Part shown: positions 35,072 to 43,967 of the stretch, one piece after another
Position numbering within the stretch: position 1 is the first letter of the stretch
Layout of the letters: every line of letters starts with the position of its first letter
The notes under the pieces: generated by a model
Told to the model about the DNA's origin: nothing
The model's database searches: none
Seen by the model: only the letters and a program-made list of their open reading frames with translations
DNA from: Streptomyces sp. NRRL S-31
GTDB taxonomy: Bacteria > Actinomycetota > Actinomycetes > Streptomycetales > Streptomycetaceae
Direction of reading: 5' to 3'
DNA length: 64,000 bases
NCBI RefSeq assembly: GCF_000718775.1
Contig: NZ_JOCB01000076.1
Coordinates: 9,662-73,661 of the forward strand
Program-made: the position numbers and the translations under genes

Positions 35072-36430
35072 ATGCACAGACCGTCCCGCCGTCACCTCAC
35101 CGTCGCCACCGCTCTGCTGGCCTCCACCACCGCCGTCGTCGCCTTCACCAGCGGCGCCGGTGCGACCGACACCAGGCAGCAGGCCGAGAACGCCATCCAG
35201 GGCGGCAAGGCGAAGAACGTCATCCTGCTCATCGGTGACGGCATGGGCGACTCGGAGATCACGCTCGCCCGCGACTACACCGTCGGGGCGAACGGCCGCC
35301 TGAACATGGACAGGTTCCCGCTGACCGGCGCGTACACCACGTACTCCGTGCACGCGGACGGCACGCCCGACTACGTCACCGACTCCGCCGCCAGCGGCTC
35401 CGGCTGGGCGACCGGTGTGAAGACGGTCAACGGCCGCATCTCCAAGACGCCGGGCTCCGACAAGGCCGTCCGTACGATCCTGGAGCTGGCCCAGAGGAAC
35501 GGTTACGCCACCGGCAGCGTCACCACCGCCGAGCTGACCGACGCCACCCCGGCCGTGCTCGCCTCGCACGTCACCGACCGCTCCTGCCAGGGGCCGGCCG
35601 ACATGGCCAAGTGTTCCAAGGACGCGATCGCGGCGGGCGGTCCGGGGTCGATCGCCGAGCAGTCCGTCAACCACAAGGTCGACGTCCTCTTCGGTGGCGG
35701 CAAGCAGCGCTTCGACCAGAAGGTCACCGACGGCCGGTACAAGGGTCTCACCGTCACGGAGCAGGCGAAGAAGCTCGGCTACCAGGTCGTCACCGACAGC
35801 GCCTCGATGAAGGGCGCGAAGGCGGGCAAGCCCGTGCTGGGCCTGTTCGCCCCCGGCAACGTGCCGGTGGAGTGGACCGGCAAGCCGGCCGCCGTGGGCG
35901 GCACGGACGCGCAGCGCTGCGTCACCTCCAACCCGGCCCGTCCGTCCGGGACGCCGAGCCTGGCGGACTCCGCCACCAAGGCGATCCAGCTGCTGGAGGC
36001 CAAGCAGAAGCACTCGAAGAAGGGCTTCTTCCTCCAGATCGAGGGCGCCTCCATCGACAAGCAGGACCACGCCGCCGACCCCTGCGGTCAGATCGGTGAG
36101 ACCGCCGCCTTCGACCGCGCCGTGAAGGTCGCCCGCGACTACGCGGCCAAGCACCCGGACACGCTCGTCGTCACCACCGCGGACCACGGCCACAGCAGCC
36201 AGATCGTCCCGCTGGAGGCCACCCCGCCCGGCCTGTCCTCCACCCTGGTGACCAACGAGGGCCAGCGGCTGAAGGTCAACTACTCGACCAACACTCCGGG
36301 CCAGTCCCAGGAGCACACCGGCACCGAGGTCCGCATCGCCGCGCAGGGCCCGCTGGCCTACCGCGTGCTCGGTGTCACCAACCAGACCGACCTGTTCACC
36401 ACCGTCCGGGAGGCGCTGCGCCTGAAGTGA
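35072..36430 (+). CDS. phoA: Secreted alkaline phosphatase, PhoA type
   Basis: 452 aa with signal peptide (RRHLTVATALLASTTAVVAF, cleavage near GAGA-TD, residues 28-33). E. coli-type alkaline phosphatase: Asp56 in LIGDGMGDSE, nucleophile Ser105 in VTDSAASGSGWATG, metal ligands in IEGASIDKQDHA and TADHGHS. It hydrolyses phosphate monoesters outside the cell for phosphate scavenging. ATG 35072 follows AAGGAG. A clear PhoP direct-repeat box was not identified. Confidence 0.93.
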   Translation: MHRPSRRHLTVATALLASTTAVVAFTSGAGATDTRQQAENAIQGGKAKNVILLIGDGMGDSEITLARDYTVGANGRLNMDRFPLTGAYTTYSVHADGTPDYVTDSAASGSGWATGVKTVNGRISKTPGSDKAVRTILELAQRNGYATGSVTTAELTDATPAVLASHVTDRSCQGPADMAKCSKDAIAAGGPGSIAEQSVNHKVDVLFGGGKQRFDQKVTDGRYKGLTVTEQAKKLGYQVVTDSASMKGAKAGKPVLGLFAPGNVPVEWTGKPAAVGGTDAQRCVTSNPARPSGTPSLADSATKAIQLLEAKQKHSKKGFFLQIEGASIDKQDHAADPCGQIGETAAFDRAVKVARDYAAKHPDTLVVTTADHGHSSQIVPLEATPPGLSSTLVTNEGQRLKVNYSTNTPGQSQEHTGTEVRIAAQGPLAYRVLGVTNQTDLFTTVREALRLK

Positions 36431-36443
36431 GCGCGGTGACCGA

Positions 36444-36473
36444 GGGGGGAGGCCGGGCCGCCGGTCTCCTCCC
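36444..36473. terminator. Hairpin between convergent genes
   Basis: GGGGGGAGGCCGG and CCGGTCTCCTCCC flank a GCCG loop in the 66-bp gap between the phosphatase stop and the LuxR-family stop. It is likely a bidirectional terminator; the stem has one mismatch. Confidence 0.55.
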
Positions 36474-36496
36474 TTCCCCTCCCGCCCGTGTGCCGC

Positions 36497-39400
36497 TCAG
36501 GCCGGGCCGAAGCCGCCACCGGCCTGCTGCACCAGGCGGGCCAGTTCCATCCGGGAGCGGACACCGAGGGCGGCGAAGACGTTGCGCAGGTGGTAGTCGA
36601 CGGTGCGGGTGCTGACCGACAGGCTCAGGGCCACCTCCCGGTTGGTGAGTCCCTGGGCGACGCGGCGGGCGATGCGCAACTGCTGCGGGGTCAGCCGGCC
36701 GAGTCCGTCCGGCGGCACCCCGCCACCGCCCACGGCACCGCCCGGTCCGCTCGGTCCGCGCCGCCCGTCCGGACCGTCCGGTCCCGGTACGGCGCCCGTT
36801 CCGGTCACCCCGTTCGCCCGGAGTTCCGCCGCCGCCTGCTGGGCCCACGGGCCGGCGCCGCAGCGCTCGAACCCCAGCAGCGCGGCCCGCAGATGCGTGC
36901 GCGCCTCGCGCAGCCGTCGGCGCCGGCGCAGCCACTTGCCGTAGAGCAGTTCGGTGCGGGCCCGTTCGAAGTCACCGGTGGCTGCCGCGTGCCGCCACAG
37001 CGCCTGCCGGTACAGCGGGTCGGCGGCCTCCGGCGGTGCCAGCAGGGCGCGGCAGCGCAGCAGTTGGGCCGGGGCCTGGGGGTCGGCGCCGCACGCCGTC
37101 CAGCGCGCGAAGTCCTCGACGGCGGCCCCGGCCCCCTCCGGCTGCCGGGCGAGCGCGCACGCCTCCACGTAACACGGTACGGCGAGCAGCCAGACGGCGA
37201 AGTGGCCGCGCCCCGGGCCGGGCCGTACCAGCGGTCCCAGCCGTTCGGCGGCCTCGCGGGGACGGCCGTGTCCCAGTTCGGCGCGGGCCGTCGCCCACTG
37301 GGCCAGCGCGGCGGCCTGGGCCAGCCCGTGTCGCCGGGCGGTGGCCATCGCCGCCGTCACGTGCTCGGCGACGGTGTGCGCCTCACCGGCGATCGACGCC
37401 GCCAGGGCCAGTACGGCGTGGTGGTGGGCGGCCGTGTTGCGCTGCCCGGTGCGGTACGCGCTGCGCAGTCCCTCCTCGGCGTGTGCGCGGGCCAGCGCGT
37501 GCCGGCCGGCCCGCAGTTCGCCGTAGGCCAGGTACTCCAGGGCCCGCGCCTCGTACCCGGCGGACCCGTCCGTGCGGGCCACCGCGAGCGCCCGTGCGCC
37601 GGCCCGGCGGGCAGCGGCGGTGTCGCCGAGCAGCAGGGCCGCCGAGGCCGCCCGCAGCAGTTCTTCGGGGTCGTCCGCCGTCCAGGCCCGGTCCACGACC
37701 CGCCGCAGGGGTGCCCCGGCCCGGTCGAAGCGGCCCTGGAGGACCGCTTGCATGCCCGTGCGGTGGTCGCGCAGGGCCGCGTCGACGCCGGTCCCCCAGG
37801 CGAGCGTGCGCCGTCTGGCGGACTGCGCGGGAATCCTGGGCGGCTGGCCCGCGAAGTTCGCGCCGGGGGCGGTGCCCACCCGGTGCGCGCCCGCGCACCG
37901 GCGCCCCGGTGCCAGGGCTCGGTGGCACGCCGCCAGGTCGCCCGCCGACCAGGCGGCGTCCGCGGCGGCGAGGGCCGCCCGGGCGGACAGTTCGGGGTCG
38001 TGCGGGGCGGACAACGCGGCGGCGAGCAGCAGGGTCTCGCGGGCGTCGTCGACCGGGCCGTCCCGGCGCAGCACGGTCCCGCGCAGCAGTTCGGCACGCG
38101 CGCGTACCGCCGCGGGTGCCGATCGGCAGCGGCCCGTGTCGAGCAGCCGCAGTGCCCGGGCGGACTGGCCGGCCAGCAGCGCCTGTTCGGCGGCGGCCGT
38201 GTACGACCGGGCGCGCTCGGCACCGTCCGGGACGAGTTCGGCGGCGCGGGTGTGGGCCGTACAGCGCAGCTCGGGCGGGTACGCCGTGGCCGGGTCCGCG
38301 GCGGCGGCCGTGAGGTCGGCCGCGAGCGACGGGGCGGGGGCGGCCCAGGAGCGGTGCAGCAGCGCCGGGAGGCCGGGGCCGTCGGGCAGCGCGCGGGCCA
38401 GTGCGGCGTGGGCGGCGCGGCGTCGCTCGGCCGGCGCAGCGGCATACACCGTGCGGCGCAGCAGCGTGCTGCGGAAGCCGACCCGGCCCTCGGAGGCGTG
38501 GAGCGGGTCCGGCAGCCCGGCGTCCCCCGCAGGGGGCCGGCCGTCGCCGCTGCCGTACGGACCGGGGTCGCGGCGGCACACGGTCCGGCCGTCGCCGGTG
38601 GGCGGTTCCGGGAGCGCGGTGGGATGCGCCACGTCCCGGGCGAGCCGTGCGGTCGCCGTCGAGCCGCCGCCCGGTCCGTACGTCATGTCCCGGGCCGGCC
38701 GTGCCACGGTCGGCGCGTCGGGACACGCCGCGCCGCCCTCGGCGTCCCTCGCCGGCTCCGTCGGTCCGGGGTGCGCCACGTCCCCGGCCAGCTCCGCCGC
38801 CGCGCGTCGTACGACGTCGGCCGCGACGGTCGGCTCCCCCGCGGCACGCACGGCCGCGGCGGTCACGAGCAGCGTGTCGCGATCCCGCGCGGGCAACTCG
38901 GTCAGGTGCCGGCCCGCCAGCGCGGTGAGGGTCTCCGCGTCGGCCAGCGGTCGCGGCAGGGGGGCGACACCGGCGAGCTGGGCCGGAGTCAGGCGCTGCG
39001 ACAGCCTGAGCAGCAGTCCGGGGTTGCCTTCCGCGGCGGCGGCGAGGTCGTCGCGTACCCGCGGGTCGAGCGTCCCCGGCGCGGCGGCGTCCAGCAGGGC
39101 GGTGGCGTCCGGCGTGGACAGCGGGTCCAGGCGCAGCAGCGGCAGGCCGGCGAACTCCGGGGCCACGGGCCGGTGTCCGGCGACGGTGAGCACGAGGGCG
39201 ACCCCGCCGCCGGCCGGGAGCCGCGCGGCCAGCCGGCCGAGGGCGGCCCGGGAGGCGGTGTCCCAGAGGTCGGCGTCGTCGGCGCAGAGCAGGACGGTGC
39301 CGGGCGCGGCGGTCGCCCTCAGCGCGCCGACGAGTTCGCGCACCGGGCCGTCGGCGCGGTCGGCGGCGACCCCGGCCGCCCGGCACAGCGCCCGCAGCCC

Positions 39401-39619
39401 GGTGGGCGGCTGCCCCGGACGCTCGGGAGGCGCGGGTACGGCCACGACGGGTCCGGCGTCGAAGGCGTCGGCGACCTGGGCGAGGACGGTGGAGCGACCG
39501 CCGCCCGGTTCCCCGGTGACGACGTGTGCCCCGCCCTCGCGCAGCCGCTCCACCAGCGACGCGACCAGGCCCGGCCGGCCCCGCGGTACGGCGGGTCCCG
39601 GAGTCGTCCGTCCGCTCAT
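36497..39619 (-). CDS. Large LuxR (LAL) ATPase regulator
   Basis: 1040 aa. N-terminal P-loop (HVVTGEPGGGRSTVLAQV near 33-50) with Walker B VLLCADDADLW, a Pro/Gly-rich insertion around residues 280-350, a long TPR-like helical region, and a C-terminal LuxR HTH (LTPQQLRIARRVAQGLTNRE...VSTRTVDYHLRNVF). LAL regulators bind ATP and an inducer and often control secondary metabolism or sugar use. The adjacent cutinase-like gene, 94 bp upstream on the same strand, is a possible target. The site before ATG 39619 is weak (CGGGA). Confidence 0.88.
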   Translation of the reverse strand: MSGRTTPGPAVPRGRPGLVASLVERLREGGAHVVTGEPGGGRSTVLAQVADAFDAGPVVAVPAPPERPGQPPTGLRALCRAAGVAADRADGPVRELVGALRATAAPGTVLLCADDADLWDTASRAALGRLAARLPAGGGVALVLTVAGHRPVAPEFAGLPLLRLDPLSTPDATALLDAAAPGTLDPRVRDDLAAAAEGNPGLLLRLSQRLTPAQLAGVAPLPRPLADAETLTALAGRHLTELPARDRDTLLVTAAAVRAAGEPTVAADVVRRAAAELAGDVAHPGPTEPARDAEGGAACPDAPTVARPARDMTYGPGGGSTATARLARDVAHPTALPEPPTGDGRTVCRRDPGPYGSGDGRPPAGDAGLPDPLHASEGRVGFRSTLLRRTVYAAAPAERRRAAHAALARALPDGPGLPALLHRSWAAPAPSLAADLTAAAADPATAYPPELRCTAHTRAAELVPDGAERARSYTAAAEQALLAGQSARALRLLDTGRCRSAPAAVRARAELLRGTVLRRDGPVDDARETLLLAAALSAPHDPELSARAALAAADAAWSAGDLAACHRALAPGRRCAGAHRVGTAPGANFAGQPPRIPAQSARRRTLAWGTGVDAALRDHRTGMQAVLQGRFDRAGAPLRRVVDRAWTADDPEELLRAASAALLLGDTAAARRAGARALAVARTDGSAGYEARALEYLAYGELRAGRHALARAHAEEGLRSAYRTGQRNTAAHHHAVLALAASIAGEAHTVAEHVTAAMATARRHGLAQAAALAQWATARAELGHGRPREAAERLGPLVRPGPGRGHFAVWLLAVPCYVEACALARQPEGAGAAVEDFARWTACGADPQAPAQLLRCRALLAPPEAADPLYRQALWRHAAATGDFERARTELLYGKWLRRRRRLREARTHLRAALLGFERCGAGPWAQQAAAELRANGVTGTGAVPGPDGPDGRRGPSGPGGAVGGGGVPPDGLGRLTPQQLRIARRVAQGLTNREVALSLSVSTRTVDYHLRNVFAALGVRSRMELARLVQQAGGGFGPA

Positions 39620-39713
39620 TCCCGAAACCTTAACGACGCGTCAGGAAGTGCGGAAGCCGTGTGCCCGCACGCCCGTGTGTACGCGGGGCGAGCGCGCGGG
39701 CACGGACGGACCG

Positions 39714-40685
39714 TCAGGACGTGTGCGGGCAGTTGCCCCGGTACTCCTCGATGGTCAGGCTCGGTCGCGGCAGCGGGCACAGGAACTGCTCGTAGCGGGT
39801 GTCGTCGTCGACGAAGCGCTTCAGCCACGAGATGCTGTACTTCGCGATCGTGGTGTTCGAGGTGTTCGGCGTGAAGTGGGTGGCGCCGTTCAGCTCCAGG
39901 TACGCCCGGTCGAGGGAGGCCGGGAGCGTGGCGTAGAACGGCTCGGCGTGGGTGGCGACGGGGGCGATCGTGTCGCCGTCGGCTCCGAAGATCAGGGTGG
40001 GCGTCTTGACCTCGGGCCAGGTCTTGTCGAGGTTCCAGGGGGTCAGCGGGATCGCCGCCTGGAGCGAGGGCCGGGACTTGGCGGCCTCCAGGGAGCCGCC
40101 GCCGCCCATCGAGTGGCCCATGACGCCGAGGCGGCCGGCGTCCACGCGACCACGGACGGAACTGGTCCGGGTGAGGTAGTCGAGCGCGGCGAGCAGCTGG
40201 TTCCCCCGGGAGTCGGGCTGGTCCAGCGTGGTGAGCGTGTCGATGGTGAAGACCACGAAGCCCTGGGACGCCAGGCGCGGGCCGAGCCAGGAGATGGAGG
40301 ACTGGGTGCCGGTGTAGCCGGGAGAGACTGCCACGGCGCCGAAGGTGCCGTCGGCGGTGCTGGTCGGGTAGTAGATGGTGCCCCCGCCGAAGCCGGTCAC
40401 GGAGAGCCGGGAGACGGTCGTCTCCGAGACGGCGTACGGGCCGCGGAGCGCCTCGATGCTGGACTCGGTCGGCGCCGGACCGCGTTCGTAGGGGTTGTCG
40501 GCGCCGTGGGCCGCCGGTCCGCCGAGCGTGGTCAGGCCGACGACGGCGGTGACCGCCGCGGCGAGGGCCGCGAGCCTTCCGGCCGGGCGGGTCGGGCGCG
40601 GACGGTGGGCCGGTGCCGTGGTGCTGGTACGGGTGCTGGTACTGCTGCTGACGCTGGTGCCGGCGCTGGTACGCGGGTGCTGCAC
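39714..40685 (-). CDS. Secreted cutinase / polyester-hydrolase-like enzyme
   Basis: 323 aa from GTG 40685 (GAGAGGA upstream). Signal sequence about 36-61 behind a long Ser/Thr-rich N-tail; mature part from ADNPYERGP. It closely follows the Thermobifida cutinase family, which includes PET hydrolases: [33 protein letters not shown], nucleophile Ser192 in MGHSMGGGG, Asp238 in [10 protein letters not shown], His270 in [10 protein letters not shown], and a C-terminal Cys303/Cys319 pair for the disulfide. Expected substrates: cutin, suberin, short polyesters. The N-tail comes from AGCACC/ACC-type DNA repeats and may not all be translated. Confidence 0.9.
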   Translation of the reverse strand: MQHPRTSAGTSVSSSTSTRTSTTAPAHRPRPTRPAGRLAALAAAVTAVVGLTTLGGPAAHGADNPYERGPAPTESSIEALRGPYAVSETTVSRLSVTGFGGGTIYYPTSTADGTFGAVAVSPGYTGTQSSISWLGPRLASQGFVVFTIDTLTTLDQPDSRGNQLLAALDYLTRTSSVRGRVDAGRLGVMGHSMGGGGSLEAAKSRPSLQAAIPLTPWNLDKTWPEVKTPTLIFGADGDTIAPVATHAEPFYATLPASLDRAYLELNGATHFTPNTSNTTIAKYSISWLKRFVDDDTRYEQFLCPLPRPSLTIEEYRGNCPHTS

Positions 40686-40892
40686 GACGAGTCGTCCTCT
40701 CGGTCGCGGCGGGCCGTGCGTTCGGAGCCGTCGGCACGCGCGAGCGTACGACGGCCCCGTGGCACCGCCAGGGGGGGTTGGCAGTGCCACTGTCGGTGCC
40801 GGGCCGCGCCACCGGACCGGCAATATCACCGGTCTCGTGACACACCAGCGCCCTGATGCCGCCTCTCGTGCGCGAAGTGGCCGGACGGGCGG

Positions 40893-41102
40893 CTACGGAC
40901 GCCACACCTCGGGTCCGCCGCCCCGCCACCGCACCCAGTCCGCGCCCGCCACCTCGTCGGGCTCCATCCCGGACAGGCCGGCCCCGCGCAGGAATTCCGC
41001 GACGTCGAGCAGCGTGTAGGCCATGCCGAGGAAGCGGTCACCGAGGCGGACACGCCGGCCGCCGTCCTCGGCGGGCTCGTACACGACGACACTCGGGGTC
41101 AT
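40893..41102 (-). CDS. 69-aa conserved-looking small protein
   Basis: From ATG 41102: MTPSVVVYEPAEDGGRRVRL, then GDRFLGMAYTLLDVAEFLRGAG and DWVRWRGGGPEVW. Acidic and soluble, with balanced composition suggesting a real gene. A longer start at 41147 is possible. I do not recognise a family. It lies between the cutinase and P450 genes on the same strand. Confidence 0.55.
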   Translation of the reverse strand: MTPSVVVYEPAEDGGRRVRLGDRFLGMAYTLLDVAEFLRGAGLSGMEPDEVAGADWVRWRGGGPEVWRP

Positions 41103-41248
41103 GGGACCAGCGTCGCTGAGCGGCCCCGTGAGCGCACGGCGGGTCACCGCTCGGCGCCCGCGGAGCGCACCCTCGGGTTCAGGTGGTCCGGCCGGCGGAG
41201 CAGACCGCGTGTTTCAGGCCGTCCGGCCGACGCAGCACACCCGCGTGC

Positions 41249-42478
41249 TCAGGCCGTCCGCCCCGCGGGTCCGAACGTCACGGGCAGCCGCAGTGGGCCG
41301 CGCAGGCCGCCGGGCCGCCAGCGCAGCTCGCCCGGCGGCACCGCCAGGGCCAGGTCCGGGAGGCGGCGCAGCACCGTGCCGATGGCGATCCGGCCCTCCA
41401 GCCGGGCGAGCGGCGCGCCCAGGCAGTAGTGGATGCCGTGCCCGAAGGCCAGGTGGCCGTTGTCCCGGCGGGTGATGTCCAGCCGGTCGGGGTCGGTGAA
41501 CCGCGCCGGGTCCCGGCCCGCGATCGCGGACGCCACCACCACGGTCGCCCCGCGCGGGATGGTCACACCGGCGATCTCGATGTCCTCGCGGGCGAAGCGG
41601 GCGATGCCCGGGCTCACCGGGCCGTCGTAGCGGAGGAACTCCTCGACCGCGTCGGGCAGTGCCTCGGGGTGGTCCCGCAGCAGGGCCAGCTGGTCGGGGT
41701 GGGTGAGGAGCGCGGCGATGCCGCTGCCGATCAGGTTGACCGTCGTGATGTAGCCGGCCACCAGGAGCAGGAAGGTCATCGCGATCAGCTCGTCCCCGGT
41801 CAGCCGCTGCTCCTCGTCGTGGGCGCTGATCAGCGCGCTGAGGAGGTCGTCGCCCGGCCGGGCCCGCTTGGCCTCGAGGTGTTCCGTGACATAGCCGTGC
41901 ATCCGCCGCCACGCCTCGTCGACCACGGCCGGGTCCGGCATCGTCTCGCCGCGTACCAGCATGGCGTCGGTCCAGCGCTGGAAGTCGTTTCGGTCGTCCG
42001 CCGGGACGCCGAGGAGTTCGCCGATGACGGTGACGGGCAACGGCAGCGCGAAGTCCGCCACGAGTTCGGCGCGGCCGGCCGGTACCACCGCGTCGAGCAG
42101 CCGGTCGGCGATGTCCTGGACGCGGGGGCCCAGCGCGGCGACCCGGCGCGCGGTGAACGCCTTCGACACCAGGCGGCGCAGCCGGGTGTGGTCGGGCGGG
42201 TCGCAGCGCAGCATGGTGCTCGTCATCGAGGCGCGCTCGAACGCGGGCAGCTGCGCGATGAGGCGGGGGTCCGAGGCGTCGCGGACGTCGCTGCCGAGTC
42301 TGGGGTCGGACAGGGCGGCGAGTCCGTCCTCGTGGCGTGTGATCAGCCAGGCGTCCAGCCCGCCGGCGAGTACCGCGCGCCTGACCGGGCCGTCCTCGCG
42401 CAGCCGCCGGTAGAGCGGGAAGGGGTCCGCCAGGAAGGCCGGATCGGAGTATGGGAGAAGGACCGGTTGCTGACTCAT
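41249..42478 (-). CDS. Cytochrome P450
   Basis: 409 aa from ATG 42478 (GGGAGG 5 nt upstream). Bacterial class I P450: ETMPDPAVVDEAW region, I-helix LLLVAGYITTVNLIG, ExxR in EEFLRYDGP and haem-binding Cys in FGHGIHYCLGAPLAR. The usual acid-alcohol pair of the I-helix (AGxET/DT) reads AGYITT, so Glu/Asp is missing; this occurs in some non-canonical P450s. No ferredoxin gene is adjacent. Downstream, 41179-41250 carries two to three imperfect copies of TCAGGCCGTCCGGCCG-type sequence that includes the stop codon. Confidence 0.92.
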   Translation of the reverse strand: MSQQPVLLPYSDPAFLADPFPLYRRLREDGPVRRAVLAGGLDAWLITRHEDGLAALSDPRLGSDVRDASDPRLIAQLPAFERASMTSTMLRCDPPDHTRLRRLVSKAFTARRVAALGPRVQDIADRLLDAVVPAGRAELVADFALPLPVTVIGELLGVPADDRNDFQRWTDAMLVRGETMPDPAVVDEAWRRMHGYVTEHLEAKRARPGDDLLSALISAHDEEQRLTGDELIAMTFLLLVAGYITTVNLIGSGIAALLTHPDQLALLRDHPEALPDAVEEFLRYDGPVSPGIARFAREDIEIAGVTIPRGATVVVASAIAGRDPARFTDPDRLDITRRDNGHLAFGHGIHYCLGAPLARLEGRIAIGTVLRRLPDLALAVPPGELRWRPGGLRGPLRLPVTFGPAGRTA

Positions 42479-42666
42479 CGCGCCTCCCGGGCCGACTTGG
42501 GCCACCGATGCCCCGTTGGTCAGGTCTCTCGACTTGTACCCGGAATGCCCGTCCCGGCAACGCCAGGCGCTCCTCCGCCCCGCCCCCGCCCCTCGCACCG
42601 GCCACTCCCGCCGGTCGCCGGCCGCCGCGCGCCGCGCCCCGGTCGCCGCGTGGCCTGCGCGTTCGG

Positions 42667-43242
42667 TCAGCGGCTGCCCGTCCAGGTGTGGGCCACGTCG
42701 ACCACCACTTGGCCGGACAGTCGGAACACCCGGAACGGCAGGCGGGCGCGGACGCCGAGACCGATCTGGGTCTCCCCCTCGAAGCTCCCGGCGAAGCGGG
42801 TGTCCCGGAAGGTGCGGTACCCGCTGACGTCCACACCCGGAAGGGTGCGGCCGACCTGCCCGGGGTACGTGGGCGAGCCGGTCTCCGGGTCGTACCCGGG
42901 CGCCCCGACGCGGATGTCGAGGACGGCGCCGCCGCCCACCGGGATGTGGTCGCCGGTCGCGATCTGCTCGAGCCGGTCGACGTACCGGACGGAGTAGCCG
43001 ACGGTGTCGCCGCCGGGCACGTCGAAGACCATGCGGTCGAAGCAGTCGTGCCGGCCGGTCCTGACGTTCGCCAGCGGCACGGCTCCCGATGTGGCTCCGC
43101 CCTTGTCCCCGCTGCCCCAGCCGGTCGGACAGGCCGTGGTGCCCGGCGTGGCCGCCGGCGCGGCGTTCGCGGCGGTCGCCGCCGTCCCCAGCCCGGCTCC
43201 CGCCAGCACGAGCGCCGCCAGTGCCGCCCCTGTTCGTCGCAT
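42667..43242 (-). CDS. Secreted AMIN-like-domain protein
   Basis: 191 aa from ATG 43242 (AAGGGGG upstream). Signal peptide MRRTGAALAALVLAGAGLG..ANAAP, then CPTGWGSGDKG, VRTGRHDCFDRMVFDVPG, YSVRYVDRLEQ, LPGVDVSGYRTFRDTRFAGS and a final VVVDVAHTW. This matches the AMIN-like secreted proteins of Streptomyces. Two conserved cysteines probably form a disulfide. An extracellular, possibly wall-associated role is assumed; function unknown. Confidence 0.8.
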   Translation of the reverse strand: MRRTGAALAALVLAGAGLGTAATAANAAPAATPGTTACPTGWGSGDKGGATSGAVPLANVRTGRHDCFDRMVFDVPGGDTVGYSVRYVDRLEQIATGDHIPVGGGAVLDIRVGAPGYDPETGSPTYPGQVGRTLPGVDVSGYRTFRDTRFAGSFEGETQIGLGVRARLPFRVFRLSGQVVVDVAHTWTGSR

Positions 43243-43304
43243 GATGTCCCCCTTGGTCAGGTGTCGTACTGCTGTGATATAGGACACACGGGTTCGACGG
43301 ATGG

Positions 43305-43946
43305 TTGTACGCCGGTCACGGCCGGGCGCTCGGCCGACGCGTCCAGGGCGTCCGGAGCGCCCCGGCCGGTCGGGCGGTCCTCCGGGTGCCGCCCGTCATC
43401 GCGAGAACGCCCAGCCGTGCCCCGGCCTTCACCCTGGCCCTGGCGGTGTCCGCTCGGCAACGCCCGCGGGTCGACAGCGAGCGGATGGCGCCGCCGGGCG
43501 GGGAGTGCGCCGGCGTCACCTTCGACCGGGCGGGGCGTACTCGTGCCTCGACGACGAGGACCGCCTGGTGCTCGCGGACTCCCGTCAGCACATCGTCCGT
43601 CTCGCCCACCGGCAGGAGCCGGACGGCGCCCGGAAGTTCACCGTCACCGACGACCGGGACCCGGGCGAGCAGGTCCCCCACGACTGCGCCACCCGGACCA
43701 GCCTCCACCCCAGCGGCACCTGCGATCCGGTCACCTCGGGGTGTCCGTCGTCGCCGACCACGCGCTGCACGAGTTCACCGCGGCGCCCGACGGCACCCCG
43801 CCGTGATGTGGCGGCAGACCTACGACCGCAGCACCGGCATGGGCTACGACGACGACCGGGCGCCGATCACGCCGGGCCCGGACGGCACCGCCTGCGTCGG
43901 CGTGCTCGACGGCCTGGCCGCTGTACGGGACGGCGCGGGCCGGTGA
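43305..43946 (+). pseudogene. Decayed gene with several frameshifts
   Basis: Coherent protein-like segments appear in changing frames: GGECAGVTFDRAGRT, then YSCLDDEDRLVLADSRQHIV with FTVTDDRDPGEQVPHDCATRT in another frame, then VSVVADHALHEFTAAPDG in a third, then MWRQTYDRSTGMGYDDDRAP back in the first. At least three indels are needed to join them. The segments suggest a secreted beta-propeller-like protein, but the family is uncertain. Confidence 0.6.
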
Positions 43947-43967
43947 CGCCGCCGCGGCCGTGGCGTG

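Noticed and set aside
36488..39874. Very long plus-strand frame opposite the LAL regulator
   Set aside because: Antisense shadow of a confident LuxR-type gene; no recognisable domains.
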